64,000 nucleotides of DNA from Methylobacterium sp. Leaf123. GTDB taxonomy: Bacteria; Pseudomonadota; Alphaproteobacteria; Rhizobiales; Beijerinckiaceae. This document shows, piece after piece, positions 1 to 9,216 of the stretch. The translations under genes were made by a program, and so were the position numbers. Every line of letters begins with the position of its first letter. Positions within the stretch are counted from its first letter, which is position 1. The stretch covers positions 62,637 through 126,636 of the forward strand of contig NZ_LMNS01000040.1 in the NCBI RefSeq assembly GCF_001423405.1, in the 5' to 3' direction. The notes beneath the pieces are model-generated. The model was not told the origin of the DNA. It saw only the letters and a program-made list of their open reading frames with translations, and searched no databases.

Positions 1-843
1 CCAGATCACGCCGGGCACCCAGGTGAAGGGCACGAACGGGATCGGCGAGAGCCAGCCGCCGAGGAACAGGACCGTGCCGAGCGCGCACATGGTCATGATC
101 GCCACGTACTCGCCGAGCATGAACAGCAGGTACGGGGTGGAGGAATACTCGACCATGTAACCCGCCACGAGCTCCGACTCGGCCTCAGGCAGATCGAAGG
201 GCGGGCGGTTGGTCTCGGCCAAAGCCGAGACGAAGAACACGCCGAACATCGGGAACAGCCAGAGCCAGTACCAGCCGAACAGGCCGAGCGCCGTGTCCTG
301 CGCCATCACGATGCGCGAGAGGTTGAGCGAGCCGGCGCAGAGCAGCACGCAGATGATGACGAAGCCGAGCGAGACTTCGTAGGAGATCATCTGCGCGGCC
401 GAGCGGAGCGCGCCGAGGAAGGCGTATTTCGAGTTCGAGGCCCAGCCGCCCATGATGACGCCGTAGACGCCGAGCGACGAGATCGCGAAAATGTAGGTGA
501 TGCCGACATTGATGTCGGCGATCGCCCAGCCGTCGGCGAGCGGGATCACCGCCCAGGACGCCAGCGCCAGCATCGCGAAGACCAGCGGCGCCAGCAGGAA
601 GATCGCCTTGTTGGCGCCCGCCGGGATCACCGGCTCCTTCAGAACGAACTTGAGCAAGTCGGCAAAGGACTGGAACAGACCCCAGGGCCCGACCACGTTC
701 GGGCCGCGGCGCAACTGCACCGCCGCCCAAATCTTGCGGTCGGCCAGCAGCGCGTAGGCGATGAAGACGAGGAGCGCGGCGAGGAGCACGAAGCTCTTCA
801 ACGCGATCAGCAGGACGGTGCCGAGCACTTCCCAGAAGGTCAT
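1..843 (-). CDS. nuoH: NADH-quinone oxidoreductase subunit H (partial, C-terminus outside window)
   Basis: Membrane subunit of respiratory complex I that contributes to the quinone-binding site and couples the peripheral arm to proton pumping in the inner membrane. The N-terminus reads MTFWEVLG and is followed by long hydrophobic helices. Family signatures visible are the GPNVVGPWGLFQ loop after the first helix and the acidic cytoplasmic loop ETNRPPFDLPEAESELVAGY near residue 220. The gene runs off the left edge, so only the first 281 residues are seen. It starts 12 bp after the nuoG stop and belongs to the nuoA-H transcription unit on this strand. Identification is secure; only the missing end is unknown. 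Confidence 0.96.
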   Translation of the reverse strand, partial: MTFWEVLGTVLLIALKSFVLLAALLVFIAYALLADRKIWAAVQLRRGPNVVGPWGLFQSFADLLKFVLKEPVIPAGANKAIFLLAPLVFAMLALASWAVIPLADGWAIADINVGITYIFAISSLGVYGVIMGGWASNSKYAFLGALRSAAQMISYEVSLGFVIICVLLCAGSLNLSRIVMAQDTALGLFGWYWLWLFPMFGVFFVSALAETNRPPFDLPEAESELVAGYMVEYSSTPYLLFMLGEYVAIMTMCALGTVLFLGGWLSPIPFVPFTWVPGVIW

Positions 844-855
844 CGGTGGCGTCCC

Positions 856-2922
856 CTATTCCGCCGCTTCGAGGGCACGGCCTCGGGCGAGGCCGGAACA
901 CTCGGCGAGCACCCGCGAGGCGCGGGCGATCGGGTTGGTGAGGTAGAAATCGGCGACCGGCGAAGAGAAAGTCGCCTTCTCCGTCGCGGCCGGAAGCGCG
1001 GCAAGCCGATCGAGCGTTGCAGCCGCATCAGAGGGCTCGACCTGCCCGACCGCCGCGAGATGCGGATGGGCGGCATACATCGCCTTGCGCAACGCGGCGA
1101 GCGAATCGTAGGGCAGGCGCTTGCCGAGCACGTCGGAGAGCGCGCGCAGGATCGCCCAATCCTCGCGGGCGTCGCCCGGCGGGAAGCCCGCGCGGTTGGC
1201 CATCTGCACCCGGCCCTCGAGGTTGACGTAGGTCGCGCTCTTCTCGGTATAGGCCGCGCCCGGCAGGATCACGTCGGCGCGGCTCGCGCCGGCATCGCCG
1301 TGGGTGCCCTGGTAGATCACGAAGGCGCCCGGCCCGATCACCCGCTCGTCGGCGCCGAGATTGAACACGACGTCCAGCGCACCCGGCTCCAGCATCTGCG
1401 AGAAGCGCAAGCCCCCCTCCCCCGGTACGAAGCCGAGATCGAGCGCGCCGACGCGGGCGGCCGCCGTGTTGAGCACGCCGAAGCCGTTCCAGCCATCGGT
1501 CACCGCGCCGACGGCCTTGGCCAGCGCTGCGGCGGCGGCGAGCGAACCGAGCCCGCCCTCGCCGACGATGACGAGCGGACGCTGGGCTTGTCTCAGCACG
1601 TCGAGGAAGCTGTGCTCGCCCTTGGCGATGGAGTCGAGCGTGTCGTTGCCCGCGCCGAGATAGGTGTAGGGGTAGGTCAGGTCCGGCTGCTCGTCGAGGA
1701 TCAGGCCGATCGAGACCGGCGCCATGCGCCAGCGCTTGCGGATGCGCACGTTGAGCAGCGACGCCTCGGTGCGCGGGTTGGCGCCGACGATCAGGATCGC
1801 ATCCGCCTGCTCGATGCCGGGGATGGTCGCGCCGAGGGTGTAGGCGGCCCGGCCCCAGGCCGGATCGATCGCCTCGCCGGTCTGGCGCGCGTCGAGGTTC
1901 GTGACGCCGAGCGAGCCCATCAGCGCCTTGAGGGCGAAGATCTCCTCGGCACCGGCGAGGTCGCCGACGAGCGCGCCGACGCGCTTGGGATCGGCGCCCT
2001 TCACCTTGGCGGCGATCGCTGAGAACGCCTCACCCCAGGAGGCGGGGCGCAGACGGCCGTTCTCGCGCAGGAAGGGACGGTCGAGGCGCTGAAGCCGCAG
2101 ACCATCGACAACATGGCGCGTCTTGTCGGAGATCCACTCCTCGTTGATCTCCTCGCTGATGCGCGGCTCGATCTGCATGACCTCGCGGCCGCGGGCATCG
2201 ATGCGGATCGCCGAGCCGACCGCGTCCATCACATCGACGGACTCGGTCTTGTGCAGCTCCCACGGGCGCACATTGTAGCTCTGCGGCTTGTGCACCAGCG
2301 CGCCGACGGGGCAGAGATCGGCGACGTTGCCCTGAAGCTCCGAGCCCATCGCCTCTTCGAGGTAGCTCGTGATCTCCATATCCTCGCCGCGGCCGATTGC
2401 GCCGAGATCCGGCACGCCGGCCACTTCCGCCAGAAAGCGGACGCAGCGGGTGCAGTGGATGCAGCGGTTCATCGCCGTGCGCACCAGCGGGCCGATATAC
2501 TTCTCCTCGACCGCCCGCTTGTTCTCACTGTAGCGGGTCGAGTCGACGCCGTAGGCCATCGCCTGATCCTGCAGGTCGCAATGGCCGCCCTGGTCGCAGA
2601 TCGGGCAATCGAGCGGGTGGTTGATGAGGAGGAACTCCATCACCCCCTCACGCGCCTTCTTCGTGGTCCCTGAGCGCGTCAGAACCTCCGGCGGCTCGCC
2701 GTTCGGCCCCGGTCGGCAATCCTTCACCGCGTAGGCGCAGGAGGCCACGGGCTTGGGGGCGCCCTTTAGCTCGACCAGGCACATGCGGCAATTGCCGGCG
2801 ATCGACAGCCGCTCGTGGAAGCAGAAGCGCGGGATCTCCGCGCCCGCGATCTCGCAGGCCTGCAGCAGGGTGTAGTCGGCCGGAACATCGACCTCGGTGC
2901 CGTCGATGAGGATTTTGGTCAT
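856..2922 (-). CDS. nuoG: NADH-quinone oxidoreductase subunit G
   Basis: Peripheral-arm iron-sulfur subunit of complex I, 688 residues. The N-terminal ferredoxin-like domain shows the cysteine groups CFHERLSIAGNCRMC and a later single Cys. These are followed by CPICDQGGHC (His-Cys3 cluster region) and CIHCTRC of the 4Fe-4S region, all within the first 200 residues. The rest is the molybdopterin-oxidoreductase-like domain, which lacks cofactor in this family. The start is taken at MTKILIDG because the fold begins there; a longer reading adds an arginine-rich segment with no family support. The gene lies 34 bp after nuoF. The C-terminal part is short and variable, as is usual in alphaproteobacteria. 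Confidence 0.96.
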   Translation of the reverse strand: MTKILIDGTEVDVPADYTLLQACEIAGAEIPRFCFHERLSIAGNCRMCLVELKGAPKPVASCAYAVKDCRPGPNGEPPEVLTRSGTTKKAREGVMEFLLINHPLDCPICDQGGHCDLQDQAMAYGVDSTRYSENKRAVEEKYIGPLVRTAMNRCIHCTRCVRFLAEVAGVPDLGAIGRGEDMEITSYLEEAMGSELQGNVADLCPVGALVHKPQSYNVRPWELHKTESVDVMDAVGSAIRIDARGREVMQIEPRISEEINEEWISDKTRHVVDGLRLQRLDRPFLRENGRLRPASWGEAFSAIAAKVKGADPKRVGALVGDLAGAEEIFALKALMGSLGVTNLDARQTGEAIDPAWGRAAYTLGATIPGIEQADAILIVGANPRTEASLLNVRIRKRWRMAPVSIGLILDEQPDLTYPYTYLGAGNDTLDSIAKGEHSFLDVLRQAQRPLVIVGEGGLGSLAAAAALAKAVGAVTDGWNGFGVLNTAAARVGALDLGFVPGEGGLRFSQMLEPGALDVVFNLGADERVIGPGAFVIYQGTHGDAGASRADVILPGAAYTEKSATYVNLEGRVQMANRAGFPPGDAREDWAILRALSDVLGKRLPYDSLAALRKAMYAAHPHLAAVGQVEPSDAAATLDRLAALPAATEKATFSSPVADFYLTNPIARASRVLAECSGLARGRALEAAE

Positions 2923-2956
2923 CGGGTCATCTCGAAGGTGAGCATCGGGGCGGCAC

Positions 2957-4258
2957 TCACTCCGCCGCCATCGGCACCGCATCCATGTGCGGGTTGGCGC
3001 TGTACTGGTCGATCCGCTTCTCGATCTCGGGCCGGAAGTGCCGGATCAGGCCCTGGATCGGCCATGCCGCGGCATCGCCCAGCGCGCAGATCGTGTGGCC
3101 CTCGACCTGCTTGGTGACTTCCAAGAGCATGTCGATCTCGCGCTTCTGCGCCCGGCCGGCAGCCATGCGGGTCAGCACGCGCCACATCCAGCCGGTGCCC
3201 TCGCGGCAGGGCGTGCACTGGCCGCAGCTCTCGTGCTTGTAGAAGTAGGAGATGCGGGCGATCGCGCCGACAATGTCGGTCGATTTGTCGAGCACGATCA
3301 CCGCCGCCGTACCGAGGCCGGAGCCCAGGTTGCGCAGGGTGTCGAAGTCCATCTTGGCGTCGATGATCTGCTCGGCCGGCACCAGCGGCACCGAGGAGCC
3401 GCCGGGGATCGAGCAGAGCAGGTTGTCCCAGCCACCGCGCATACCGCCGCAATGCTTGTCGATCAGCTCGCGGAAGGTGATGCCGAGTTCTTCCTCGACG
3501 TTGCAGGGCTTGTTGACGTGGCCCGACACGCAGAACAGCTTGGTGCCGGTGTTGTTCTTGCCGCCGAGCCCCGCGAACCACGCGCCGCCGCGGCGTAGGA
3601 TCGTGCCGGCCACCGCGATCGACTCGACGTTGTTGACCGTCGTGGGGCACCCATAGAGGCCCATATTGGCCGGGAAGGGCGGCTTCAGCCGCGGCATCCC
3701 CTTCTTGCCCTCAAGGCTCTCGATGAGCGCCGTCTCCTCGCCGCAGATATACGCACCGGCGCCGTGGTGGACGTAGATGTCGAACGGGTAGTCGTGGACG
3801 TTCGAGGGACCGACGAGGCGCGCCTCGTAAGCCTCGTCCACTGCGCGCTGTAGCGCGAACTTCTCCGCCACGTACTCGCCGCGGATGTAGATGTAGCAGG
3901 CATGCGCGCCCATGGCGAAGGAGGCCAGCAGGCAGCCCTCGATCAGGAGATGCGGATCGTGCCGCATGATCTCCCGGTCCTTGCAGGTGCCCGGCTCCGA
4001 TTCGTCGGCGTTGACGACGAGGTAGTGCGGGCGCCCGTCGGATTTCTTGGGCATGAACGACCATTTGAGGCCGGTCGGGAAGCCGGCGCCGCCGCGGCCG
4101 CGCAGGCCGGAGCCCTTCATCTCGTCGATGATCCAGTCGCGGCCCATGTCGAGGAGGAACTTGGTTCCGTCCCACGCGCCGCGCTTCTTCGCGGCGTCCA
4201 GCCCCGGCGAGTGAAGGCCGTAGAGATTGGTGAAGATGCGATCCTGATCGGCGAGCAT
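2957..4258 (-). CDS. nuoF: NADH-quinone oxidoreductase subunit F (NADH/FMN-binding)
   Basis: The NADH dehydrogenase flavoprotein of complex I: it binds NADH and FMN and passes electrons to cluster N3. The 433-residue length is normal. The glycine-rich FMN/NADH motif GRGGAGFPTGLKW lies near residue 55, GEETALIES near 175, and the N3 4Fe-4S ligands ESCGQCTPCREG with the later HTIC near 350-400. It starts 10 bp after nuoE and precedes nuoG by 34 bp, the classical order E-F-G of the NADH input module. No anomaly was seen. Confidence 0.97.
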   Translation of the reverse strand: MLADQDRIFTNLYGLHSPGLDAAKKRGAWDGTKFLLDMGRDWIIDEMKGSGLRGRGGAGFPTGLKWSFMPKKSDGRPHYLVVNADESEPGTCKDREIMRHDPHLLIEGCLLASFAMGAHACYIYIRGEYVAEKFALQRAVDEAYEARLVGPSNVHDYPFDIYVHHGAGAYICGEETALIESLEGKKGMPRLKPPFPANMGLYGCPTTVNNVESIAVAGTILRRGGAWFAGLGGKNNTGTKLFCVSGHVNKPCNVEEELGITFRELIDKHCGGMRGGWDNLLCSIPGGSSVPLVPAEQIIDAKMDFDTLRNLGSGLGTAAVIVLDKSTDIVGAIARISYFYKHESCGQCTPCREGTGWMWRVLTRMAAGRAQKREIDMLLEVTKQVEGHTICALGDAAAWPIQGLIRHFRPEIEKRIDQYSANPHMDAVPMAAE

Positions 4259-4268
4259 GATCCGCTCC

Positions 4269-5501
4269 TCAGCCCCTGCTGCCGGCGAGATCGGACGCCT
4301 GTCCGACCCAATTCTCCCGGTCGATCCGTCCCGGGAGGGCGAGGTAGGCGCTCACCCAAGCGACTTCCTTCGGCGACCAGGCGGCGACCTGATCGTAGTG
4401 CCAGACGCCGAGATCGTTGAGACGGCGCCCGTTGATCGGGCCGATGCCCTTGATCTTGGTCAGGTCGTCCGGACGGTCGTCGCGCGGGGCATCGAGCCCC
4501 TTCGGCCGGGTGCCCGCAGCGTCGGCACGCGCCTCGGGGCTCTCGCCCTCGGGCACGTCGTCACCGGCACCAACCGTCGCCGGATGCTGCGGCGGCTCGG
4601 TGCGCAGGACTTTGTCTTCCACGACGGCCGGATCCTGGGCGGGCGGCGCCTTCGCGTCACGGGCCTGCGCCTCGTCCTCCGACTTCACCGGGGTCTGACC
4701 CGCGCTCGCCCGCTCGGCGGGCGCATCGACGGCGTTCGACTCGTTGGCGCGCCCGGCCGAGGGACGGGCCGGCTTGGTCTCGTCCTTGACGCGGGCTTCG
4801 GTCGAGGCGGCCTCGTCCTTCTTCACGCCCTCGTCGCCGGCGCCTTCGGTTTGCTCGAAGCGCTTGCGCCAGGCACCGACGCGGGAGCCGTCGAACAGGC
4901 TCTCGTCGGTTAGGGTGTTGACCGCATCCTTGGGCTCTGAGGACACCCGGCCGATCTGCGAGCCGACCTTCACGGGGCGGCCGGCGGCGAGGTCGTCCAT
5001 GAGCTTGTTTAGGCTCTCGGGCGTCAGGTCCTCGTAATAGTCCTGATTGATCTGGACCATCGGCGCGTTGCAGCATGCGCCGAGGCATTCCACTTCGAGC
5101 CAAGAGAAGTTGCCGTCCGGCGAGACGTGGCCGGCGGGGCCGAGGCGCTCATGGAGCGCGGCCTTCAGCTCCTTCGCTCCGCAGCAATCGCACGGCACGG
5201 TGCCGCAGAGCTGGATCCAGAACCGGCCGACCGGCTCCAGGGCGAACATCGTGTAGAAGGTCGCGACTTCCAGCACGCGGATATGCGGCATGCCGAGTTC
5301 GTCGGCGACGGCCTCGATCGCCTTCTGCGGCAGCCAGCCGCCATTCTGCTCCTGCGCCTTCCACAGGAGCGGGATGACGGCCGAAGCCTGCCGGCCCTCC
5401 GGGTATTTTGCGATCTGGCCGCGCGCCCAGTCCGCGTTCTCAGGCGTGAACGCGAAATCCTGGGGCTGCTCGGCGGCGGGGGCTAGCCTGCGATTGGCCA
5501 T
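4269..5501 (-). CDS. nuoE: NADH-quinone oxidoreductase subunit E with a long C-terminal extension
   Basis: Thioredoxin-like 2Fe-2S (N1a) subunit of complex I. The conserved part occupies roughly residues 1-200, with cluster ligands in QLCGTVPC and CLGACCNAP. After it comes about 130 residues of low-complexity Lys/Glu/Ala/Pro-rich sequence. The final ~60 residues contain IKGIGPINGRRLNDLGVWHY, a helix-hairpin-helix-like segment that recurs as a short domain in other alphaproteobacterial proteins. At 410 residues it is about twice the size of a minimal NuoE. The reading frame is open throughout and ends 10 bp before nuoF, so the extension is genuine rather than a frameshift. What the tail does is not known to me. 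Confidence 0.95.
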   Translation of the reverse strand: MANRRLAPAAEQPQDFAFTPENADWARGQIAKYPEGRQASAVIPLLWKAQEQNGGWLPQKAIEAVADELGMPHIRVLEVATFYTMFALEPVGRFWIQLCGTVPCDCCGAKELKAALHERLGPAGHVSPDGNFSWLEVECLGACCNAPMVQINQDYYEDLTPESLNKLMDDLAAGRPVKVGSQIGRVSSEPKDAVNTLTDESLFDGSRVGAWRKRFEQTEGAGDEGVKKDEAASTEARVKDETKPARPSAGRANESNAVDAPAERASAGQTPVKSEDEAQARDAKAPPAQDPAVVEDKVLRTEPPQHPATVGAGDDVPEGESPEARADAAGTRPKGLDAPRDDRPDDLTKIKGIGPINGRRLNDLGVWHYDQVAAWSPKEVAWVSAYLALPGRIDRENWVGQASDLAGSRG

Positions 5502-5519
5502 GACGTTCGACCCGTCTCC

Positions 5520-6710
5520 TCAGCGGTCCACTTCGCCGAACACGATGTCGAGCGTGCCGAGCACGCAAGACACGTCGGCGAGCAGGTGGCCGCGGCACAT
5601 CCAATCCATCGCTTGAAGATGGGCGAAGCCCGGAGCGCGGATCTTGCAGCGGTAGGGTTTGTTGGTGCCATCCGAGACGAGGTAGACGCCGAACTCGCCC
5701 TTGGGCGCTTCGACCGCAGCGTAGACCTCGCCCTCGGGCACGTGGAAGCCCTCGGTATAGAGCTTGAAGTGGTGGATGAGCGCTTCCATCGAGCGCTTCA
5801 TCTCCCGGCGCGGCGGGGGCGCGAACTTGCCGTCGATCGAGGCGATCGGGCCCTGGCCGGCGGGCTCACGCAGCTTGGTCACGCATTGCCGCATGATCTT
5901 CACGGATTCCCGCATCTCTTCCATGCGGATCACCTGGCGATCGTAGGTATCGCCGTTCTTCCCCACGGGGATGTCGAACTCCATCTCCTCGTAGAGTTCG
6001 TAGGGCTGCGACTTGCGCAGATCCCACGGGATGCCCGAGCCGCGCACCATGACGCCGGAGAAGCCCCAGGCCATCGCCTCGTCCACCGAAACGATGCCGA
6101 TGTCGACGTTGCGTTGCTTGAAGATGCGGTTGGCCATGACGAGGTTGTCGAGGTCGTCGACCACCTTCAGGAACGGATCGCAGAACGCCTCGATGTCGTC
6201 GATCAGCGCGGGCGGCAGATCCTGATGCACGCCGCCGGGCCGGAAGTAGTTGGCGTGGAGCCGAGCGCCGGATGCGCGCTCGTAGAAGATCATCAGCTTC
6301 TCACGCTCCTCGAAGCCCCACAGGGGCGGCGTCAGCGCGCCGACGTCCATCGCCTGCGTGGTGACGTTGAGGAGGTGGGAGAGCAGCCGCCCGATCTCGC
6401 AGAACAGCGTGCGGATGAGCTGGGCGCGGCGCGGCACCTCGATGCCGGCGAGCCGCTCGATCGCGAGGCAGAAGGCGTGCTCCTGATTCATCGGCGCGAC
6501 GTAGTCGAGCCGGTCGAAATAGGGCGTCGCCTGGAGGTAGGTCTTGTGCTCGATCAGCTTCTCGGTGCCCCGGTGCAGGAGCCCGATATGCGGATCGACG
6601 CGCTCGACCACCTCGCCATCGAGTTCGAGCACGAGGCGCAGCACGCCGTGCGCCGCCGGGTGCTGCGGCCCGAAATTGATCGAGAAGTTGCGGATGTTGT
6701 GTTCGGTCAT
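5520..6710 (-). CDS. nuoD: NADH-quinone oxidoreductase subunit D (49 kDa)
   Basis: Peripheral-arm subunit lining the quinone cavity next to cluster N2. It is 396 residues starting MTEHNIRNFSINFGPQHPAAHG, the canonical N-terminus, which fixes the start. Other family landmarks are GLLHRGTEKLIEHKTY near residue 50, VAPMNQEHAF near 75 and the C-terminal DIVFGEVDR. It starts 11 bp after nuoC, and nuoE follows after 18 bp. It is a separate gene here, not a NuoCD fusion as in enterobacteria. Confidence 0.97.
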   Translation of the reverse strand: MTEHNIRNFSINFGPQHPAAHGVLRLVLELDGEVVERVDPHIGLLHRGTEKLIEHKTYLQATPYFDRLDYVAPMNQEHAFCLAIERLAGIEVPRRAQLIRTLFCEIGRLLSHLLNVTTQAMDVGALTPPLWGFEEREKLMIFYERASGARLHANYFRPGGVHQDLPPALIDDIEAFCDPFLKVVDDLDNLVMANRIFKQRNVDIGIVSVDEAMAWGFSGVMVRGSGIPWDLRKSQPYELYEEMEFDIPVGKNGDTYDRQVIRMEEMRESVKIMRQCVTKLREPAGQGPIASIDGKFAPPPRREMKRSMEALIHHFKLYTEGFHVPEGEVYAAVEAPKGEFGVYLVSDGTNKPYRCKIRAPGFAHLQAMDWMCRGHLLADVSCVLGTLDIVFGEVDR

Positions 6711-6721
6711 CGCCGCAGCCT

Positions 6722-7381
6722 TCAGCTCGACGTCTTCTCGTCGCCTGGCAGCACGTAGTCCGTGCCCTCCCACGGCGACAGGAAGTCGAAGTTGCGGAAC
6801 TCCTGGGTCAGCTTGACCGGCTCGTAGACCACCCGGGCCTCGTCCTGGTCGTAGCGGACCTCGACGAAGCCGGTCAGCGGGAAGTCCTTGCGCAGCGGAT
6901 GGCCCTCGAAACCGTAATCGGTGAGCAGCCGGCGCAGATCGGGATGGCCCGAGAACAGGATGCCGTAGAGGTCGTAGGTCTCGCGCTCGTACCAGTTGGC
7001 TGCCGGGAAGACCGGGATCGCGGAGGGTACCGGGGTCGCGGCGTCGGTCTGCACCTTCACGCGGACCCGCATGTTATGGCGCAAGGAGAGCAGGTGGTAG
7101 ACGACGTCGAAACGGCGCGCCCGCTGCGGGTAATCGACGCCGCAGATGTCGATGAAGCAGCGGAAGGCGCAAGCCGGCTCGTCGCGCAGGTAGGTCAGCG
7201 CGTAGACGATGTCGCTGCCCTGGACGACGAGCGTCAGCTCGCCATGGGTGATGGCCCATTCGGTGACCGCCGGGCCGAGCGCGCCGGCGATCCGCTCGCC
7301 CATGGCCCGCAGGGCGTCCTCGCCCTGAGCGGCCGCGACGGTGCGGCGGAGTGTGATGCCGTTGGTGGTGATCGCCTCCAT
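6722..7381 (-). CDS. nuoC: NADH-quinone oxidoreductase subunit C (30 kDa)
   Basis: Complex I 30-kDa peripheral subunit of 219 residues starting MEAITTNGITLRRT. Characteristic segments are FIDICGVDYPQRARRFDVVYHLLS near residue 95 and YERETYDLYGILFSGHPDLRRLLTDYGFEGHPLRKDFP near 145, the signature region of the family. A longer in-frame reading upstream overlaps nuoB and is rejected. It lies 11 bp after nuoB and 11 bp before nuoD. Confidence 0.96.
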   Translation of the reverse strand: MEAITTNGITLRRTVAAAQGEDALRAMGERIAGALGPAVTEWAITHGELTLVVQGSDIVYALTYLRDEPACAFRCFIDICGVDYPQRARRFDVVYHLLSLRHNMRVRVKVQTDAATPVPSAIPVFPAANWYERETYDLYGILFSGHPDLRRLLTDYGFEGHPLRKDFPLTGFVEVRYDQDEARVVYEPVKLTQEFRNFDFLSPWEGTDYVLPGDEKTSS

Positions 7382-7392
7382 CGCGCCCTCCC

Positions 7393-7980
7393 TCACCGCT
7401 CGATCGTGCCGATGCGGCGGATCTTCCGCTGCAGCAGCAGGACGCCGTAGAGCAGGGCCTCGGCGCTCGGCGGGCAGCCCGGCACGTAGATATCCACCGG
7501 CACCACGCGGTCGCAGCCGCGCACCACCGAGTAGGAGTAGTGATAGTAGCCGCCGCCGTTGGCGCAGGAGCCCATGGAGATGACGTAGCGCGGCTCCGGC
7601 ATCTGGTCGTAGACCTTGCGGAGCGCGGGGGCCATCTTGTTGGTCAGCGTGCCGGCGACGATCATCACGTCGGATTGCCGCGGCGACCCGCGCGGGGCGA
7701 AGCCGAAGCGCTCGCAATCGTAGCGCGGCATCGACATCTGCATCATCTCGACCGCGCAGCAGGCGAGGCCGAAGGTCATCCACATCAGCGAGCCGGTGCG
7801 GGCCCAGTTGATGAGCTCGTCGGCGCTGGTGACGAGGAAGCCGCGATCCGCCAACTCGTCGTTGATCGACAGGAAGGTCGGATCGTTCGCGCCGATCGGA
7901 CGCCCGGTCGCGGGATCGATGATCCCTTTGGGCGCCGGCGCGATGTCGGGCGCCCGGGAGAAGGTCGGAGTCAGGGCCAT
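7393..7980 (-). CDS. nuoB: NADH-quinone oxidoreductase subunit B (N2 cluster)
   Basis: PSST-type subunit carrying the terminal 4Fe-4S cluster N2 that reduces quinone. It is 195 residues. The tandem cysteines are visible in FGLACCAVEMM near residue 73, with the further ligands in SMGSCANGGGYY and YVPGCPPSAEALLYG. The N-terminal ~35 residues before the conserved fold are variable, as is typical of alphaproteobacteria. It lies 52 bp after nuoA and 11 bp before nuoC. Confidence 0.97.
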   Translation of the reverse strand: MALTPTFSRAPDIAPAPKGIIDPATGRPIGANDPTFLSINDELADRGFLVTSADELINWARTGSLMWMTFGLACCAVEMMQMSMPRYDCERFGFAPRGSPRQSDVMIVAGTLTNKMAPALRKVYDQMPEPRYVISMGSCANGGGYYHYSYSVVRGCDRVVPVDIYVPGCPPSAEALLYGVLLLQRKIRRIGTIER

Positions 7981-8032
7981 CTCTGCCTCTGAGCGAGAGC
8001 GGGAGGGAAACGACGCGGGCAGGACCGCGCCA

Positions 8033-8398
8033 CTAATCCCATTCGAGGGCGCCCTTGCGCCACTCGTAGACGAAGCCGACGGTGAGAACGCCGAGGAAGA
8101 TCATCATCGACCAGAAGCCGAACCAGCCGAGTTCCCCGAAGGTGATCGCCCAGGGGAACAGGAAGGCGACCTCGAGGTCGAAGATGATGAACAGGATCGC
8201 CACGAGATAGAAGCGCACGTCGAACTTCATGCGCGCGTCATCGAAGGCGTTGAAACCACATTCGTAGGCCGAGAGCTTCTCCGGATCGGGGCTCGAATAG
8301 GCCACGATGAAGGGCGCAATCAGCAGCGCCGCCGCGATGAACAGCGACACGCCAAGGAAGATGATGAGCGGCAGGTAGTCCGCCAATAGGCCGGTCAT
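8033..8398 (-). CDS. nuoA: NADH-quinone oxidoreductase subunit A
   Basis: Small membrane subunit (ND3 homologue) of complex I, 121 residues with three transmembrane helices. The conserved loop SAYECGFNAFDDARMKFDVRFY, with the family cysteine, lies between helices 1 and 2, followed by ILFIIFDLEVAFLFPWA. It is the first gene of the nuo unit; the start MTGLLADYLP is preferred over upstream in-frame codons that add an unrelated polar segment. The promoter should lie in the 530-bp gap upstream. Confidence 0.96.
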   Translation of the reverse strand: MTGLLADYLPLIIFLGVSLFIAAALLIAPFIVAYSSPDPEKLSAYECGFNAFDDARMKFDVRFYLVAILFIIFDLEVAFLFPWAITFGELGWFGFWSMMIFLGVLTVGFVYEWRKGALEWD

Positions 8399-8928
8399 GC
8401 CGCACCTCTCATGTGGTTGCGCGTGAGGATCATGAACGACGGCCCTCGCGACGGCTTCCGGCCCGTGGAATCCCCCGGATGGAATTCCTCCAATGCCAGA
8501 CTGAGCGCGGGCGAGGCTTAGACGAGCCCCCCCGGCGAAACAAGGGCATTGCGCGTCGCACAATCACCTCTTTGGCTGACAGATGGGGGTATCCGTGCAC
8601 CGGACCACGGGACGGATCGGCGCATGCCCCGCACGGTTGAGCATCGCCGTTTCATCCCCGTCGTATCATCGAGCGCCCACTTTGGCATTTGGCATACCAG
8701 AGCCCTGGGTCGCAAGCCGGTGCGGTGGCGGCCAGGAAGTCTCGACCCAGAGCTTCAACGGCAGCGGCGGTGCGACGCGCCTGTTCTCCTTCGGTGTTTC
8801 GAGCGGCGTTTCCGAGAACCGTCGTTTGACCGTCGCATTTCCTCAATCAGCTGCTTGACAGTCCGGGGCGCCCCACATAAACCCCGCCTCGTCGCCGACA
8901 CGAGCCCAGCCGGCCGGCGACGCAGAAC
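8399..8928. other. Intergenic gap between nuoA and tRNA-Asp
   Basis: This stretch separates leftward nuo transcription from the rightward tRNA gene and must contain promoters for both. Open frames exist on both strands but show no recognisable domain, no good ribosome binding site and only the composition-driven openness of GC-rich DNA. I see no repeat or conserved RNA structure in it. Confidence 0.5.
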
Positions 8929-9005
8929 GCGGGCGTAGCTCAGTTGGTTAGAGTGCCGGCCTGTCACGCCGGAGGTCGCGGGTTCGAGCCCCGTCGCCCG
9001 CGCCA
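8929..9005 (+). tRNA. tRNA-Asp (anticodon GTC)
   Basis: A 77-nt cloverleaf with an encoded 3' CCA. The acceptor strand GCGGGCG pairs with CGCCCGC before the discriminator G. The D arm contains AGCTCAGTTGGTTAGAG. The anticodon stem CCGGC/GCCGG encloses loop CTGTCAC with GTC at 8963-8965, and the T arm reads GCGGGTTCGAGCCCCGT. All stems pair without mismatch, so the gene should be functional. It stands alone between nuoA and a lipoprotein gene. Confidence 0.97.
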
Positions 9006-9216
9006 TGTCACCGATGTCGATCCGACCGGGACATGAGAATTCCACCCCCCTCAGACAATCAGTCGTAATCATTGCTCGATCTGCGTGCCTCGCCTGGCGT
9101 AGCTGATGCGCCACAAGCCGCGCGCTTTGGCGAGTGCGAGCCGTGGGCGCCCCGGTTTTGCCGCAACGGCCAGGGAAGCGGGCGCATCCGACTCACGCTG
9201 CAGCCCCCACCGTTCG

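Noticed and set aside
8549..8938. 129-codon plus-strand open frame before tRNA-Asp
   Set aside because: It overlaps the tRNA and has no domain, signal or good start context.
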